DNA from: Vibrio quintilis
GTDB taxonomy: Bacteria > Pseudomonadota > Gammaproteobacteria > Enterobacterales > Vibrionaceae
Assembly (NCBI RefSeq): GCF_024529975.1
Contig: NZ_AP024897.1
Location: 1,984,001 to 2,048,000 of the forward strand
DNA length: 64,000 nucleotides
Direction: 5' to 3'
Position numbers and translations under genes: made by a program. Positions 1 to 9,233 of this stretch are shown here, piece after piece (position 1 is the first letter of the stretch; each line of letters opens with the position of its first letter). A model generated the notes under the pieces. It made no database searches. It was not told where the DNA came from and saw only the letters and a program-made list of their open reading frames with translations.

Positions 1-2
1 AC

Positions 3-53
3 ACCTGTCCGGGTTGTGGAGCTGAAAATATTGCAAAACTGTTGTACGGGTGA
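3..53 (+). CDS. 3' end of an unidentified gene (partial)
   Basis: An open frame enters from the left edge and stops with TGA at 51-53. The visible 16 residues include a CPGCG motif, which resembles half of a zinc ribbon, and end in KLLYG. It converges on pabB. Too little is present to name the protein, and the frame could be accidental. Confidence 0.35.
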   Translation, partial: TCPGCGAENIAKLLYG

Positions 54-67
54 TTTTCATACAGTCT

Positions 68-1516
68 TTATTCTGTCCCTTGCGGCCTGAGTACGGGCAA
101 AATCCGGCTGAGTTTATCGAGCGTTTCCTGATATTCATTTTTCCACTGACTATCGGCAACAATCCCACCGCCAGCCCAGACATAGAGCTGCTGCCCGGTC
201 GCGATTAAAGTCCGGATCGTGATACTGGTATCCATCTGTCCGTTGCGGCTGATATACCCAATACTGCCGCAATAAGCATTTCTGCGGTGTGGTTCCAGTT
301 CTTCAATAATTTCCATCGCTCTGACTTTCGGTGCACCGGTGATAGAACCGCCCGGAAAACAGGCACGTATCAAGTCAGATGCTGAATATTTTTGATCTAG
401 TTTAGCATGAATTGTGCTGACTAAATGATGAACATAAGGGAAGGTTTCGATATCGAATAATTTCGGTACGCAGACTGAACCGGGCAAAGCGACCCGGCCG
501 ATATCATTGCGCAGCAGATCGACAATCATGAGATTTTCAGCCTGATCTTTTGGTGACTGACGCAGGGTTTCAGCCTGAAGGCGATCGTCGGCAGGTATCT
601 CAGCGCGGGGAATGGTTCCCTTGATAGGTTTCGTTTCTATGTGTCTGTTTTTTAACTGCAGAAAGCGTTCCGGGGATAAGCTCAGAATGGCGCCTTCGTC
701 TAGCCGCAGGAAAGCAGAAAACGGTGCTTCATTCGACTGATCCAGCAGGTTGAAAGCCTGCCACTCACTCCCGCGATATTCAGCCTGAAAACGTTGGGTC
801 AGATTAATTTGATAACAGTCTCCGGCCTGAAGATATGCCTGAATTGCCTCAAATTTGTTCTGATATAACGCTCTGGTCATATTTGACTGCCAGCATGATT
901 TCAGTTGAAAAGGTGCGTCAGGCGAAGGTTGTTGCGCCAGAATCCATGCCTCAGCTGCCTGGGTGTCTTGCCCCGTCCACCAGGCTTGTTTTTCCTGATG
1001 ATCGACAATCAGTGCCCAGGTGTAAATCCCGACAGCCATTTCAGGCAGAGGAATATCATGGTCAGCGGTTTCAGGCAGTTTTTCAATCCGGCGGCCCAGA
1101 TCATAGGCAAAATATCCTAACGCTCCGCCGGTAAAGGGCAGGTACGGTCTTTCAGACTGGATGGCTGGTGTCCATTTTTTCTGTATTTCATCAAGTAACG
1201 AGAATGGATCCTGATCGGATTGATAGCTGATGTATTTGACGGGATCTTTCTGACCGGGATTCCCGCAGCTCTTCTCACCGGTCATCTCACGAATCGTCGT
1301 GATCTGATCCCGTGTTACCAGGGTTGCGACCGGATTCGCGACTAAAATATCAAAGCGGCTGTCGCAGTGAGCATCAGAGGATGACTTTAAAAGCATGGAC
1401 CACGGAAGCCTTTCTATCCGGGAAAAAATTTCACTGGCAAGGTTCCGGGAGTAATTTGTTGAGCGGTATTCAACTTCTTTGTTCTGCGTGTAATTCATTT
1501 CTTTAATTTGTGACAA
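68..1516 (-). CDS. pabB: Aminodeoxychorismate synthase component I
   Basis: 482 residues, normal for PabB. With glutamine amidotransferase PabA it converts chorismate to 4-amino-4-deoxychorismate, the first step of p-aminobenzoate and folate synthesis in the cytoplasm. The chorismate-binding domain fills the C-terminal half. The PIKGT motif carries the lysine typical of aminodeoxychorismate synthase; anthranilate synthase has PIAGT here. FPGGSITGAPKVRAME and a C-terminal GGGIVADS are also present. The start at 1516 is the longest option; an ATG six codons in is equally possible. It is divergent from the fumarase gene, with about 150 bp of shared promoter region. Confidence 0.93.
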   Translation of the reverse strand: MSQIKEMNYTQNKEVEYRSTNYSRNLASEIFSRIERLPWSMLLKSSSDAHCDSRFDILVANPVATLVTRDQITTIREMTGEKSCGNPGQKDPVKYISYQSDQDPFSLLDEIQKKWTPAIQSERPYLPFTGGALGYFAYDLGRRIEKLPETADHDIPLPEMAVGIYTWALIVDHQEKQAWWTGQDTQAAEAWILAQQPSPDAPFQLKSCWQSNMTRALYQNKFEAIQAYLQAGDCYQINLTQRFQAEYRGSEWQAFNLLDQSNEAPFSAFLRLDEGAILSLSPERFLQLKNRHIETKPIKGTIPRAEIPADDRLQAETLRQSPKDQAENLMIVDLLRNDIGRVALPGSVCVPKLFDIETFPYVHHLVSTIHAKLDQKYSASDLIRACFPGGSITGAPKVRAMEIIEELEPHRRNAYCGSIGYISRNGQMDTSITIRTLIATGQQLYVWAGGGIVADSQWKNEYQETLDKLSRILPVLRPQGTE

Positions 1517-1665
1517 AAAGTTCGATCACTGCGTAGCGTGTTCACTAAAGCAAGCGTATATTATAAAAGGATTATTAAGCTGACTGCTGTATTTCTTAAC
1601 CTGTTTTCAACAGGTTAGTAAGGGGGAGGTACAGCAAAAGAAGCATAACATAAATGAGGCAAGCA

Positions 1666-3180
1666 ATGACGTTAATTCGCAAAGAAGATTTAATCAGCAG
1701 TGTCGCTGATGCGCTTCAGTATATTTCTTACTATCATCCCCTTGATTTTGTTCAGGCTCTGGAAAAGGCGTACCACCGTGAGGAGAGTCAGGCCGCTAAA
1801 GATGCGATTGCGCAGATTTTGATTAATTCCCGTATGTCAGCAGAAGGCCACCGGCCGATCTGTCAGGATACCGGAATTGTGACCTGTTTCGTCTATATCG
1901 GGATGGACGTCCGGTGGGAGACTGATCAAACCGTTCAGGAAATGATAGATGAAGGCGTTCGCCGTGCTTATACCAATCCGGATAATCCTTTGCGGGCTTC
2001 CGTATTAGTTGACCCGGCAGGAAAGCGGGTGAACACCAAAGACAATACGCCAGCGGTTGTCCACATCAGTATGGTTCCCGGAGATAAAGTCGAAATTCAG
2101 ATTGCCGCAAAAGGTGGTGGTTCAGAAAATAAAACCAAGATGGCAATGCTCAACCCATCTGACGATATTGCTGAATGGGTCGAAAAAACCGTCCCGTTAC
2201 TCGGTGCTGGCTGGTGTCCGCCGGGAATGCTGGGTATCGGCATTGGGGGAACAGCAGAAAAAGCTGCAGTGTTGGCTAAAGAATCACTTATGGAGCACAT
2301 CGATATTCAGGAATTGATTGATCGTGGTCCGGAAAATGCTGAAGAAGAGCTCCGGCTGGATATTTTCAACCGGGTAAATAAGCTTGGCATTGGTGCGCAG
2401 GGATTGGGTGGTTTAACCACGGTTGTGGATGTGAAAATAAAATCAGCGCCAACTCATGCAGCATCGAAGCCTGTTTGTTTGATTCCGAACTGTGCTGCAA
2501 CGCGCCATATCCATTTTACGCTGGACGGAAACGGGCCTGCTGAGTTTACACCGCCAAAACTGGAAGACTGGCCGGATATTACCTGGGAAGCCGGAAGCAA
2601 TACCCGCCGGGTGAATCTGGATACGGTTACGAAAGAAGAAGTCCGTACCTGGAAAACGGGTGAAACAGTATTACTGTCCGGTAAAATTCTGACGGGCCGG
2701 GATGCGGCTCATAAAAGAATCCAATCGATGCTTGAAAATGGTGAAGGCTTGCCGGAAGGTGTTGACCTGAAAGATAAATTTATCTATTACGTGGGGCCGG
2801 TGGATGCCGTGCGGGATGAAGTAGTTGGTCCGGCAGGCCCGACAACATCGACCCGGATGGATAAGTTTACCGATATAATGCTCGATGAAGTGGGTATTAT
2901 GGGGATGATTGGTAAAGCAGAACGTGGTTCGGCAACGGTTGAATCAATCAAAAATCATAAAGCTGTTTACCTGATGGCCGTCGGTGGCGCTGCTTATCTG
3001 GTCGCCAAAGCAATCAAGAAAGCAAGAGTGGTTGCTTTTGAAGAACTGGGGATGGAAGCGATTTATGAATTTGAAGTCGAAGATATGCCGGTGACTGTTG
3101 CAGTTGATTCCGGTGGTGCCAATGCGCATCAGATTGGTCCGGATCTGTGGCGGGTAAAAATTGCTGAAGCAGAAAAGTAG
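1666..3180 (+). CDS. Class I (iron-sulfur) fumarate hydratase
   Basis: Interconverts fumarate and malate in the TCA cycle using an oxygen-sensitive [4Fe-4S] cluster. Family signatures include the RPICQDTG segment and the later PNCAATRH segment, each offering a candidate cluster cysteine, and the GPVDAVRDEVVGPAGPTTSTRMD stretch of the C-terminal swivelling domain. About 504 residues is the usual FumA/FumB length. I chose ATG 1666 because TGAGG lies seven bases before it; an in-frame ATG at 1654 has no good ribosome binding site. A strong terminator follows. FumA and FumB cannot be told apart from sequence alone, so no symbol is given. Confidence 0.93.
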   Translation: MTLIRKEDLISSVADALQYISYYHPLDFVQALEKAYHREESQAAKDAIAQILINSRMSAEGHRPICQDTGIVTCFVYIGMDVRWETDQTVQEMIDEGVRRAYTNPDNPLRASVLVDPAGKRVNTKDNTPAVVHISMVPGDKVEIQIAAKGGGSENKTKMAMLNPSDDIAEWVEKTVPLLGAGWCPPGMLGIGIGGTAEKAAVLAKESLMEHIDIQELIDRGPENAEEELRLDIFNRVNKLGIGAQGLGGLTTVVDVKIKSAPTHAASKPVCLIPNCAATRHIHFTLDGNGPAEFTPPKLEDWPDITWEAGSNTRRVNLDTVTKEEVRTWKTGETVLLSGKILTGRDAAHKRIQSMLENGEGLPEGVDLKDKFIYYVGPVDAVRDEVVGPAGPTTSTRMDKFTDIMLDEVGIMGMIGKAERGSATVESIKNHKAVYLMAVGGAAYLVAKAIKKARVVAFEELGMEAIYEFEVEDMPVTVAVDSGGANAHQIGPDLWRVKIAEAEK

Positions 3181-3211
3181 TTTTGTTTTTATTTTCTGTC
3201 TGATTGGATTG

Positions 3212-3239
3212 AAAGCCTCTGACTTTTCAGAGGCTTTTT
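3212..3239 (+). terminator. Rho-independent terminator of the fumarase gene
   Basis: A perfect 9-bp stem (AGCCTCTGA / TCAGAGGCT, 3214-3222 with 3227-3235) with a 4-base loop runs straight into a T-run, 33 bases after the stop codon. Confidence 0.9.
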
Positions 3240-3401
3240 CGTATCTCATCCGGGGTGGTGACTCACAGAACACAAGGCAGACTGCCGGTTGCAGCAGATT
3301 CACTCACAATGCTAAGCTTCCTGACTTATATCAGTCAGATGACCTGGGGCTGTCTTGCTCTCACAATCATCAAATTTTTATCTGTCCCGGAGGAAGAGTG
3401 A

Positions 3402-4796
3402 ATGAAGTCATTAAAGCAGGAAGTATCAGAGCTGATTTATCGTGGTTTTGATACCAATATCAAAATTGCGGTGACCGGACTATCCCGGGCCGGAAAGACT
3501 GCTTTTATTACTTCTCTGATTAATCAGATCCAGCATCTGTCCACCCATGATAATTTACCATTTCTGGTTTCAGCGCAGGAGCGCAGAATTATCGGGACCA
3601 AGCGTGTGCCGCAAAAAAATATTATGGTTTCCCGCTTTGATTATGACCGGGCGATGTCTTTTCTTCATGCGGAACAAACGCAATGGCCTGAACCAACCAA
3701 AGATGTCAGTGAGACCCGGCTTGCCATCAAATATAAACCCGTCAAAAGAAGTAAGCGGCTGTTGGGTAAGTCTCTGACGCTGTATCTTGATATTATTGAC
3801 TATCCGGGGGAATGGCTTCTGGATCTACCTCTGCTGGAGCTGAATTTCAGACAGTGGTCAGAGCAACAGGTGAGCCTGATGAAAGGCAAAAGAGCCGGTT
3901 TTGCCAAATCATGGCTTGAGGCCTGCAAGACACTGGACTTGACCCGGGAAGCAGATGAGCAGCAACTGGCGTCTTTATCCTCGGTTTACACCCAATATCT
4001 GCATGACTGTAAAGCCGGCGGGTTGCACTGGGTTCAGCCAGGTCGCTTCGTGTTACCCGGAGAACTGGCAGGCGCACCGGTATTACAATTTTTCCCGGTT
4101 GCCGGCGAAGTGCCACAAAGTGATAAAAAGGCATCTTCCCGCCATGCGCCGACGAATTACGATCTCCTGAGTGCCCGCTTTGAAGAATACAAGTCAAAAG
4201 TTGTCCAGCGCTTTTATAAAGAGTACTTTGCGACATTTGATCGTCAGGTGGTGCTGGTAGACTGTTTGACGCCTCTCAACCGGGGACACGATTCGTTTGT
4301 CGACATGCAGCAGGCTCTAATTCAGATTATGCAGAGTTTCCGCTATGGCAGAAACGGCATCCTGACCCGGCTGTTTTCGCCTAAAATTGATAAAGTTTTA
4401 TTTTGTGCGACCAAAGCCGATCATGTGACACCTGAGCAGCATGTGAATCTGGTGAATTTGCTTGATCAGATGATTTACCCCGTGTGGCAGCAAGTGGCGT
4501 ATGAAGAAGTTGAGATGAGAGGCATGAGCCTTGCGTCGATACAGGCGACTCAGGCCGGGTATATTCAAGAATCCGATCAGCAGTATCCGGCCATCCAGGG
4601 AGATACTCTCGCCGGGGAGTTCGTGACTCTGTTTCCCGGAGAAGTGCCTGCAAAACTGCCGGTTGCCGACTACTGGCAATCAAACCAGTTTGATTTTGTT
4701 CAGTTTAAGCCTCAGCAGTCAATTCACGGAGAGCCTTTACCGCATCTCCGGATGGATAGTGCGCTGGAATATTTAATCGGAGATAAATTACGATGA
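3402..4796 (+). CDS. ycjX: YcjX-family P-loop GTPase (DUF463)
   Basis: 464 residues, full length for YcjX. The Walker A motif GLSRAGKTAF lies near residues 27-36 and is followed by a predicted GTPase core with DxxDYPGEW. In enterobacteria the gene sits between the phage shock operon and tyrR; its function is not established, though a stress or membrane role is usually suggested. A good ribosome binding site (GGAGGAAGAG) precedes ATG 3402. It overlaps ycjF by four bases (ATGA), so translation is probably coupled. The ycjX-ycjF-tyrR order matches Escherichia coli. Confidence 0.93.
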   Translation: MKSLKQEVSELIYRGFDTNIKIAVTGLSRAGKTAFITSLINQIQHLSTHDNLPFLVSAQERRIIGTKRVPQKNIMVSRFDYDRAMSFLHAEQTQWPEPTKDVSETRLAIKYKPVKRSKRLLGKSLTLYLDIIDYPGEWLLDLPLLELNFRQWSEQQVSLMKGKRAGFAKSWLEACKTLDLTREADEQQLASLSSVYTQYLHDCKAGGLHWVQPGRFVLPGELAGAPVLQFFPVAGEVPQSDKKASSRHAPTNYDLLSARFEEYKSKVVQRFYKEYFATFDRQVVLVDCLTPLNRGHDSFVDMQQALIQIMQSFRYGRNGILTRLFSPKIDKVLFCATKADHVTPEQHVNLVNLLDQMIYPVWQQVAYEEVEMRGMSLASIQATQAGYIQESDQQYPAIQGDTLAGEFVTLFPGEVPAKLPVADYWQSNQFDFVQFKPQQSIHGEPLPHLRMDSALEYLIGDKLR

Positions 4797-5836
4797 GCCA
4801 GTATAAATCGAAGCATATATTCAAACAGACACTTGATCAAAATGAACCTGTCCCGGAAGAGCTTACCGCAACACAGCAATTTCGTGATCAGGATAAATTT
4901 GTTCCGGCAGCGACACAGAATACAGAAGCGGAGATGCACCCTTCTGATATAGAAATTGAGCCGCTGATCCGCCCTTCAGCTAAAAAACGCTGGTTCATGC
5001 CTTCCGTGCTGACAGCTTTTGTCGGGCTGGCCGGATGGCAGACTGTTGATGCTGGTATTCATGCTTACCTTGCTGGTGACTGGTTGTCGATTGGCTGGTT
5101 TTCATTTTTAGGTGTTATCGCCGGAGCCGGTGCCGGAAAACTGATTGGAGAATGGCGGACATTACGTCGTTTGCGGAAACATTTTTCACACCAGACTAAA
5201 GCCGAAGGATTAATTCAGACTAACAGTGTCGGCCAGGCAAAACCATTTTGTGAACAGTTGATCAAAGATGCCGGGATGGCTGAGAATCATCCGGATGTAC
5301 TGAAATGGCGCAACCAGCTCAATCATGCTTTTAATGATGCAGAAGTCTTTGATTTATATGACCTGTATATTCTTAAATCTGTTGATGAACAGGCCATCCG
5401 CCTGATATCACGTTCGGCTTCTGAGTCTGCGGTTCTTGTTGCTGTCAGCCCGCTCGCAATTGCTGATATGTTGTTAGTGGCGTGGCGAAACCTGACGATG
5501 CTGAATCAGCTTTCAGATTTGTATGGTGTCAAGCTGGGATATTGGTCTCGGATCAGACTACTGAGAAGCATGTTTGTTAATATGGCAGCTGCCGGTGCCA
5601 GTGAAATGGTGCTTGATATCAGTACTGATTTATTATCTGCCGGTGTCGCAGCAAAACTCTCAGCCCGTGCAGGTCAGGGAATGGGAATCGGCATATTGAC
5701 TGCACGTCTCGGGCTACAGGCGATGACCTTACTTCGCCCTTTACCCTGGGTTCCTGAGCGAAAGGTCAGATTAACGGCAATTCGTCAGGTGATTCTGTCA
5801 AAAGTGAAAGTTCTGCTTACAAAGTCATCAGACTAA
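4793..5836 (+). CDS. ycjF: YcjF family membrane protein (UPF0283, DUF697-type)
   Basis: 347 residues, the usual length of the TIGR01620/UPF0283 family. A hydrophilic N-terminal 65 residues is followed by two hydrophobic segments (about residues 66-115, including a glycine-rich GVIAGAGAGKLIG helix), then the conserved DUF697-like domain with ISRSASESAVLVAVSPLAIADM. It is predicted to be an inner-membrane protein. Biochemical function is unknown; the overlap with ycjX suggests the two act together. Confidence 0.92.
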   Translation: MSQYKSKHIFKQTLDQNEPVPEELTATQQFRDQDKFVPAATQNTEAEMHPSDIEIEPLIRPSAKKRWFMPSVLTAFVGLAGWQTVDAGIHAYLAGDWLSIGWFSFLGVIAGAGAGKLIGEWRTLRRLRKHFSHQTKAEGLIQTNSVGQAKPFCEQLIKDAGMAENHPDVLKWRNQLNHAFNDAEVFDLYDLYILKSVDEQAIRLISRSASESAVLVAVSPLAIADMLLVAWRNLTMLNQLSDLYGVKLGYWSRIRLLRSMFVNMAAAGASEMVLDISTDLLSAGVAAKLSARAGQGMGIGILTARLGLQAMTLLRPLPWVPERKVRLTAIRQVILSKVKVLLTKSSD

Positions 5837-5947
5837 TATGAGCATTATGGAATGGCAGTGATGTTTTCTTGAGAGTTCGCTTGACGGATCTATGGCCTTG
5901 ATAGAAACTACTGTCAACTTTTCCTGACACTTTTTAGGTTCACATCT

Positions 5948-7495
5948 GTGCGTCTCGAAGTTTTTTGTGAAGACAGACTCGGGCTAACCCGGGAATTACT
6001 GGACATTCTGGCCTCAAGAAAGATTGATTTAAGAGGCATTGAAATTGATGTTTCAGGTATCATTTATCTGAACTGTCCTGATATTGATTTTGCAACATTT
6101 AGCGAGTTAATGGCTCAAATCCGGATGATCTCCGGAGTAAAGGATGTTCGCAAAGTCCAGTTTATGCCGATAGAAAGGCATAATACTGAATTGATCTCAT
6201 TGTTAAATAATTTGCCTGATGCTGTTCTGTCTATTGATATGAAAGGCACGATTGATATGGCAAATTACGCTGCATTGTCTTTATTTGCCAAACAAAAAGA
6301 TGAGGTGATTGGCATCCCGATTACGGGACTGATTCAATCATTTAATTTTTCCCGCTGGCTTGAAGGAAATAAAGCCCGTTACCGGGAAGAAATCGTGATT
6401 AACGGGCTGGACTATATTCTGGAAATGATGCCGGTTCATATCAGAAATGAGCTGAGTGAATCGGTTCTGGCAAGCACGATGATTATTCTCAGGATGAAAG
6501 ATCACGCATCTTCCGGTACGCCGTTAATGTTACCCCTCAGTCATGATTTAGGTTTTGAACACTTTGTTGGTGTTTCTAACCGGCATAAGCAGTTGATCAA
6601 TCAGGCGAAGAAATTATCGCTGCTTGAACAACCGCTCTTAATTGAAGGTGAGACCGGAACGGGTAAAGAAATGCTGGCCAGAGCCTGTCACAACCGTTCT
6701 GAGCGTGCAGCTTTTCCGTTTCTGGTACTGAGCTGCGCCTCAATGCCGGATGATGTGGCGGAGACGGAACTCTTTGGTCACGCACCGGGAACGTTTAATC
6801 ATCAGTCGGGGCATAAAGGTATTTTTGAACTGGCGGATGGCGGCACGATTTTTCTCGATGAGATCGGTGAGATGAGTCCTCATCTTCAGATTAAGCTGCT
6901 GCGTTTTCTTCAGGATGGCACTTTCAGACGGGTCGGGGAAGAACATGAACAGCATGTGGATGTCAGAATCATTGCCTCGACACGGCATAATCTTGCAGGT
7001 CTGGCTGAGTCTGGTCAGTTCAGGGAAGATTTATTTTACCGGCTGAATGTGCTGACGATAACGATTCCTCCGTTAAGAGAACGTCCGGCGGATATCCTGC
7101 CGTTGCTTGAACTGTTTGTAACCCGGCATGCCCGTCAGATGGGAATGAAAAAGCCCGGGCTTGCTGATGAGGTGGTGGACAAACTGTCTCATTGTCCGTG
7201 GCCGGGTAACATGCGTCAGCTGGAGAATATCGTGTTAAGAGCTTTAACCGAAATTCAGGATGGTATGCTGGAACTGGAGCATTTTCATTTGCCACAGGTG
7301 GATAAAATGTCCGATGGCGTGGGTCAGCTGAATCTGGACGGTTCGCTTGATGACATAATGAGTGATTACGAAGCAAAAGTTTTGACTAAATTGTACCAGT
7401 CATTTCCGTCAAGCCGGAAACTGGCGAAACGCCTGAGTGTTTCCCATACCTCAATTGCCAATAAGCTGAGAGATTATCATATTCGTAAAAACTAA
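5948..7495 (+). CDS. tyrR: TyrR-type transcriptional regulator of aromatic amino acid genes
   Basis: 515 residues. Domains in order: ACT (MRLEVFCEDRLGLTRE, residues 1-70), PAS (about 75-185), an AAA+ sigma-54-type ATPase domain (Walker A GETGTGKE near 236, Walker B LDEIGEM), and a C-terminal Fis-like helix-turn-helix (SRKLAKRLSVSHTSIANKL). The GAFTGA loop of true sigma-54 activators is replaced by GTFNHQSG, as expected of TyrR, which works with sigma-70 RNA polymerase. It senses tyrosine, phenylalanine and tryptophan. The GTG start is supported by alignment with the E. coli protein's first residues. Confidence 0.95.
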   Translation: MRLEVFCEDRLGLTRELLDILASRKIDLRGIEIDVSGIIYLNCPDIDFATFSELMAQIRMISGVKDVRKVQFMPIERHNTELISLLNNLPDAVLSIDMKGTIDMANYAALSLFAKQKDEVIGIPITGLIQSFNFSRWLEGNKARYREEIVINGLDYILEMMPVHIRNELSESVLASTMIILRMKDHASSGTPLMLPLSHDLGFEHFVGVSNRHKQLINQAKKLSLLEQPLLIEGETGTGKEMLARACHNRSERAAFPFLVLSCASMPDDVAETELFGHAPGTFNHQSGHKGIFELADGGTIFLDEIGEMSPHLQIKLLRFLQDGTFRRVGEEHEQHVDVRIIASTRHNLAGLAESGQFREDLFYRLNVLTITIPPLRERPADILPLLELFVTRHARQMGMKKPGLADEVVDKLSHCPWPGNMRQLENIVLRALTEIQDGMLELEHFHLPQVDKMSDGVGQLNLDGSLDDIMSDYEAKVLTKLYQSFPSSRKLAKRLSVSHTSIANKLRDYHIRKN

Positions 7496-7510
7496 GGTGA
7501 ATGTCCTGAT

Positions 7511-8077
7511 ATGCAGAATCATATTTATGATATCGATGAAGATATTGTCATTCGTACCGCCCGGGTTGAAGATGCCCGGATGATTACAAAGTATTTTTGT
7601 CATAACAGAGAGTACCTTCGTCCCTGGGAACCACAGCGGGAACCTGGTTTTTTTGAGCAAAAGGGATGGACGCAAAAGCTGATAAAGCTTGAAGAGTTGC
7701 GGCAGTTAGGACTGGGTTTTTATATTTTGATTCTGGATTTGCCGTCAAATCAAATGTTGGGGACAATTTCTTTCAGTCAGATAACCCGTTTTCCTTTATA
7801 TGGTTGCTTTGTCGGTTATTCGCTGGCAGAAAATGCGCAGGGGAAAGGGGTGATGACCCGGGCGCTGAAAATGGCATGCCGTTATATGTTTAAAGTGCAA
7901 AACCTGCATCGTATCAGTGCGACCTATATGCCTTTTAATCATCGTAGTGAAGCTGTTCTGAAACGGGTTGGTTTTGAGCATGAAGGTACAACAAAGGATT
8001 ATTTGTTAATTGACGGGAAGTGGCAGGACCACCATATGACATCTTTAATTAACCCTGAGTGGAAAAATAACCGTTAA
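7511..8077 (+). CDS. rimJ: RimJ-like ribosomal-protein alanine N-acetyltransferase
   Basis: 188 residues with the GNAT fold of the RimJ/RimL branch: NREYLRPWEP near the N terminus, a GYSLAENAQGKGVMTRAL acetyl-CoA motif near residue 105, and HRISATYMPFNHRSEAVLKRVGFEHEG at the C-terminal part of the domain. RimJ acetylates the N-terminal alanine of ribosomal protein S5. The gene starts 15 bases after tyrR behind AAGGTG and may be cotranscribed with it. The family call is firm; the S5 substrate is by homology only. Confidence 0.85.
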   Translation: MQNHIYDIDEDIVIRTARVEDARMITKYFCHNREYLRPWEPQREPGFFEQKGWTQKLIKLEELRQLGLGFYILILDLPSNQMLGTISFSQITRFPLYGCFVGYSLAENAQGKGVMTRALKMACRYMFKVQNLHRISATYMPFNHRSEAVLKRVGFEHEGTTKDYLLIDGKWQDHHMTSLINPEWKNNR

Positions 8078-8080
8078 TTT

Positions 8081-8120
8081 TATACCCAAACAACCTGCAT
8101 CTTCAGGTTGCTTGGGTATA
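8081..8120. repeat. 40-bp solo palindrome of the TATACCCAA repeat family
   Basis: A near-perfect inverted repeat that begins TATACCCAA and ends TTGGGTATA, with CAACCTG / CAGGTTG next inward and a 6-base centre. It matches the terminal inverted repeats of the 265-bp elements at 9714 and 43081 and looks like two ends joined without the middle. It lies just after the rimJ-like stop and could act as a transcription terminator or mRNA end. Confidence 0.85.
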
Positions 8121-8435
8121 TAAGTATTCCCCGGTCATCAGTATTAAATAGTGAATCATTCATCTTATTATTTCTGTTTTGTTTTATTTGGATGATTTTT
8201 GTACACATTTGCTTTGATAGAAACATATTCTTTCAATCTGATAGTTTTTTTTAGCTGTCGTATGTTGTGCTGTATAGAGATTTGCTGATAAGGTTGTCAT
8301 TCATGAATGATCGTTCCCGGCAGTGGAACAGATGATAAAACAGAAATGAGCATTCGTGAGTTTCACTTAATATTTCGATGCTGATTTATCTGGTTGATGT
8401 TGTGTATTTGACTCATCGAATGGGAGGAGATATTG
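8121..8435. other. Intergenic region before the HD hydrolase
   Basis: About 315 bases, AT-rich, with no convincing open frame or hairpin. It presumably holds the promoter for the HD hydrolase gene, but I could not choose a clear -35/-10 pair. Confidence 0.4.
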
Positions 8436-9026
8436 GTGATCGAACGTCTGAAAAAGCAGCTTGAGTTGGTGATTGAATTAGATCGGCTGAAAAGTATATT
8501 AAGGCGGACAAGGGTTAAAAGCGCTGAAGGACGTTTGGAAAATACGGCTGAACATAGCTGGCATGTCGCCATCATGGCGATTTTACTGGAAGAGTATGCC
8601 AATGAGCCGGTTGATATCAGTAAAGTTGTTCAAATGTTGTTATTTCATGACATTGTTGAAATCGATGCCGGTGATACCTTTATCTACGATTCTGAATCAG
8701 CACAGCATCAGGAAGAAGCTGAGTTAAAAGCGGCTGAGCGGCTGTTTGGTATCTTACCCGATGATCAGGGACAAAAATATTTAGCCCTGTGGAAAGAATT
8801 TGAAGAAGCGGTGACGCCGGAAGCCCGCTTCGCGAAGGCGCTTGATCGTTTAATACCCGTGATGCTGAATTACTGTAATGAAGGGCAAAGCTGGAAAGAA
8901 TACGGTGTCCATAAACATCAGGTTCTGTCAATGAATCAACGAATAGAGCAGGGCTCAGAATGTTTGTGGGATTATGCGCTGGAAATTATTGATCAGGCCG
9001 CAAACAATAACTGGCTTAAACTTTAA
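8436..9026 (+). CDS. HD-domain hydrolase (HD_3 family, possible 5'-deoxynucleotidase)
   Basis: About 196 residues. The HD metal-binding signature is clear: H in AEHSWHVA, the HD pair in LLFHDIVEIDAGD, and a later D in AKALDRLIPV. The protein resembles the HDDC2/YfbR-type group that removes phosphate from deoxynucleoside monophosphates, but its N terminus differs from E. coli YfbR, so I give no symbol. I prefer GTG 8436, seven bases after GGGAGGA; the in-frame TTG 8433 is too close to that site. The substrate is inferred. Confidence 0.82.
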   Translation: MIERLKKQLELVIELDRLKSILRRTRVKSAEGRLENTAEHSWHVAIMAILLEEYANEPVDISKVVQMLLFHDIVEIDAGDTFIYDSESAQHQEEAELKAAERLFGILPDDQGQKYLALWKEFEEAVTPEARFAKALDRLIPVMLNYCNEGQSWKEYGVHKHQVLSMNQRIEQGSECLWDYALEIIDQAANNNWLKL

Positions 9027-9114
9027 CGCCCGCTGGCTGACAATATTTGATTGATGCAATGATTGTTTCAACCTGACCTCTTTTTTGTCGTTAGTTTACA
9101 CCATGTCATATTTT

Positions 9115-9143
9115 ACTTTCTGTTACGTCCGGTAACAGAAAGT
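9115..9143. repeat. Perfect 12-bp inverted repeat, 5-base spacer
   Basis: ACTTTCTGTTAC (9115-9126) pairs exactly with GTAACAGAAAGT (9132-9143). It lies between the HD hydrolase stop and the GNAT start. No T-run follows it directly, so it is either an operator or a stable mRNA hairpin just ahead of the weaker terminator-like stem at 9157. Confidence 0.75.
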
Positions 9144-9156
9144 CAGATAAAACCCC

Positions 9157-9188
9157 AAATCTGTCTTATCCGGGATAGATTTTTTTTT
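9157..9188 (+). terminator. Probable terminator after the HD hydrolase gene
   Basis: AAATCT and then ATCC can pair with GGATAGATTT if five bases (gtctt) bulge out, and a run of nine T follows (9180-9188). The bulge makes this weaker than the other terminators in the window. Confidence 0.5.
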
Positions 9189-9233
9189 GATCTGACATAC
9201 AATACGCCTATCTGAACATCATTATTGAATGAT

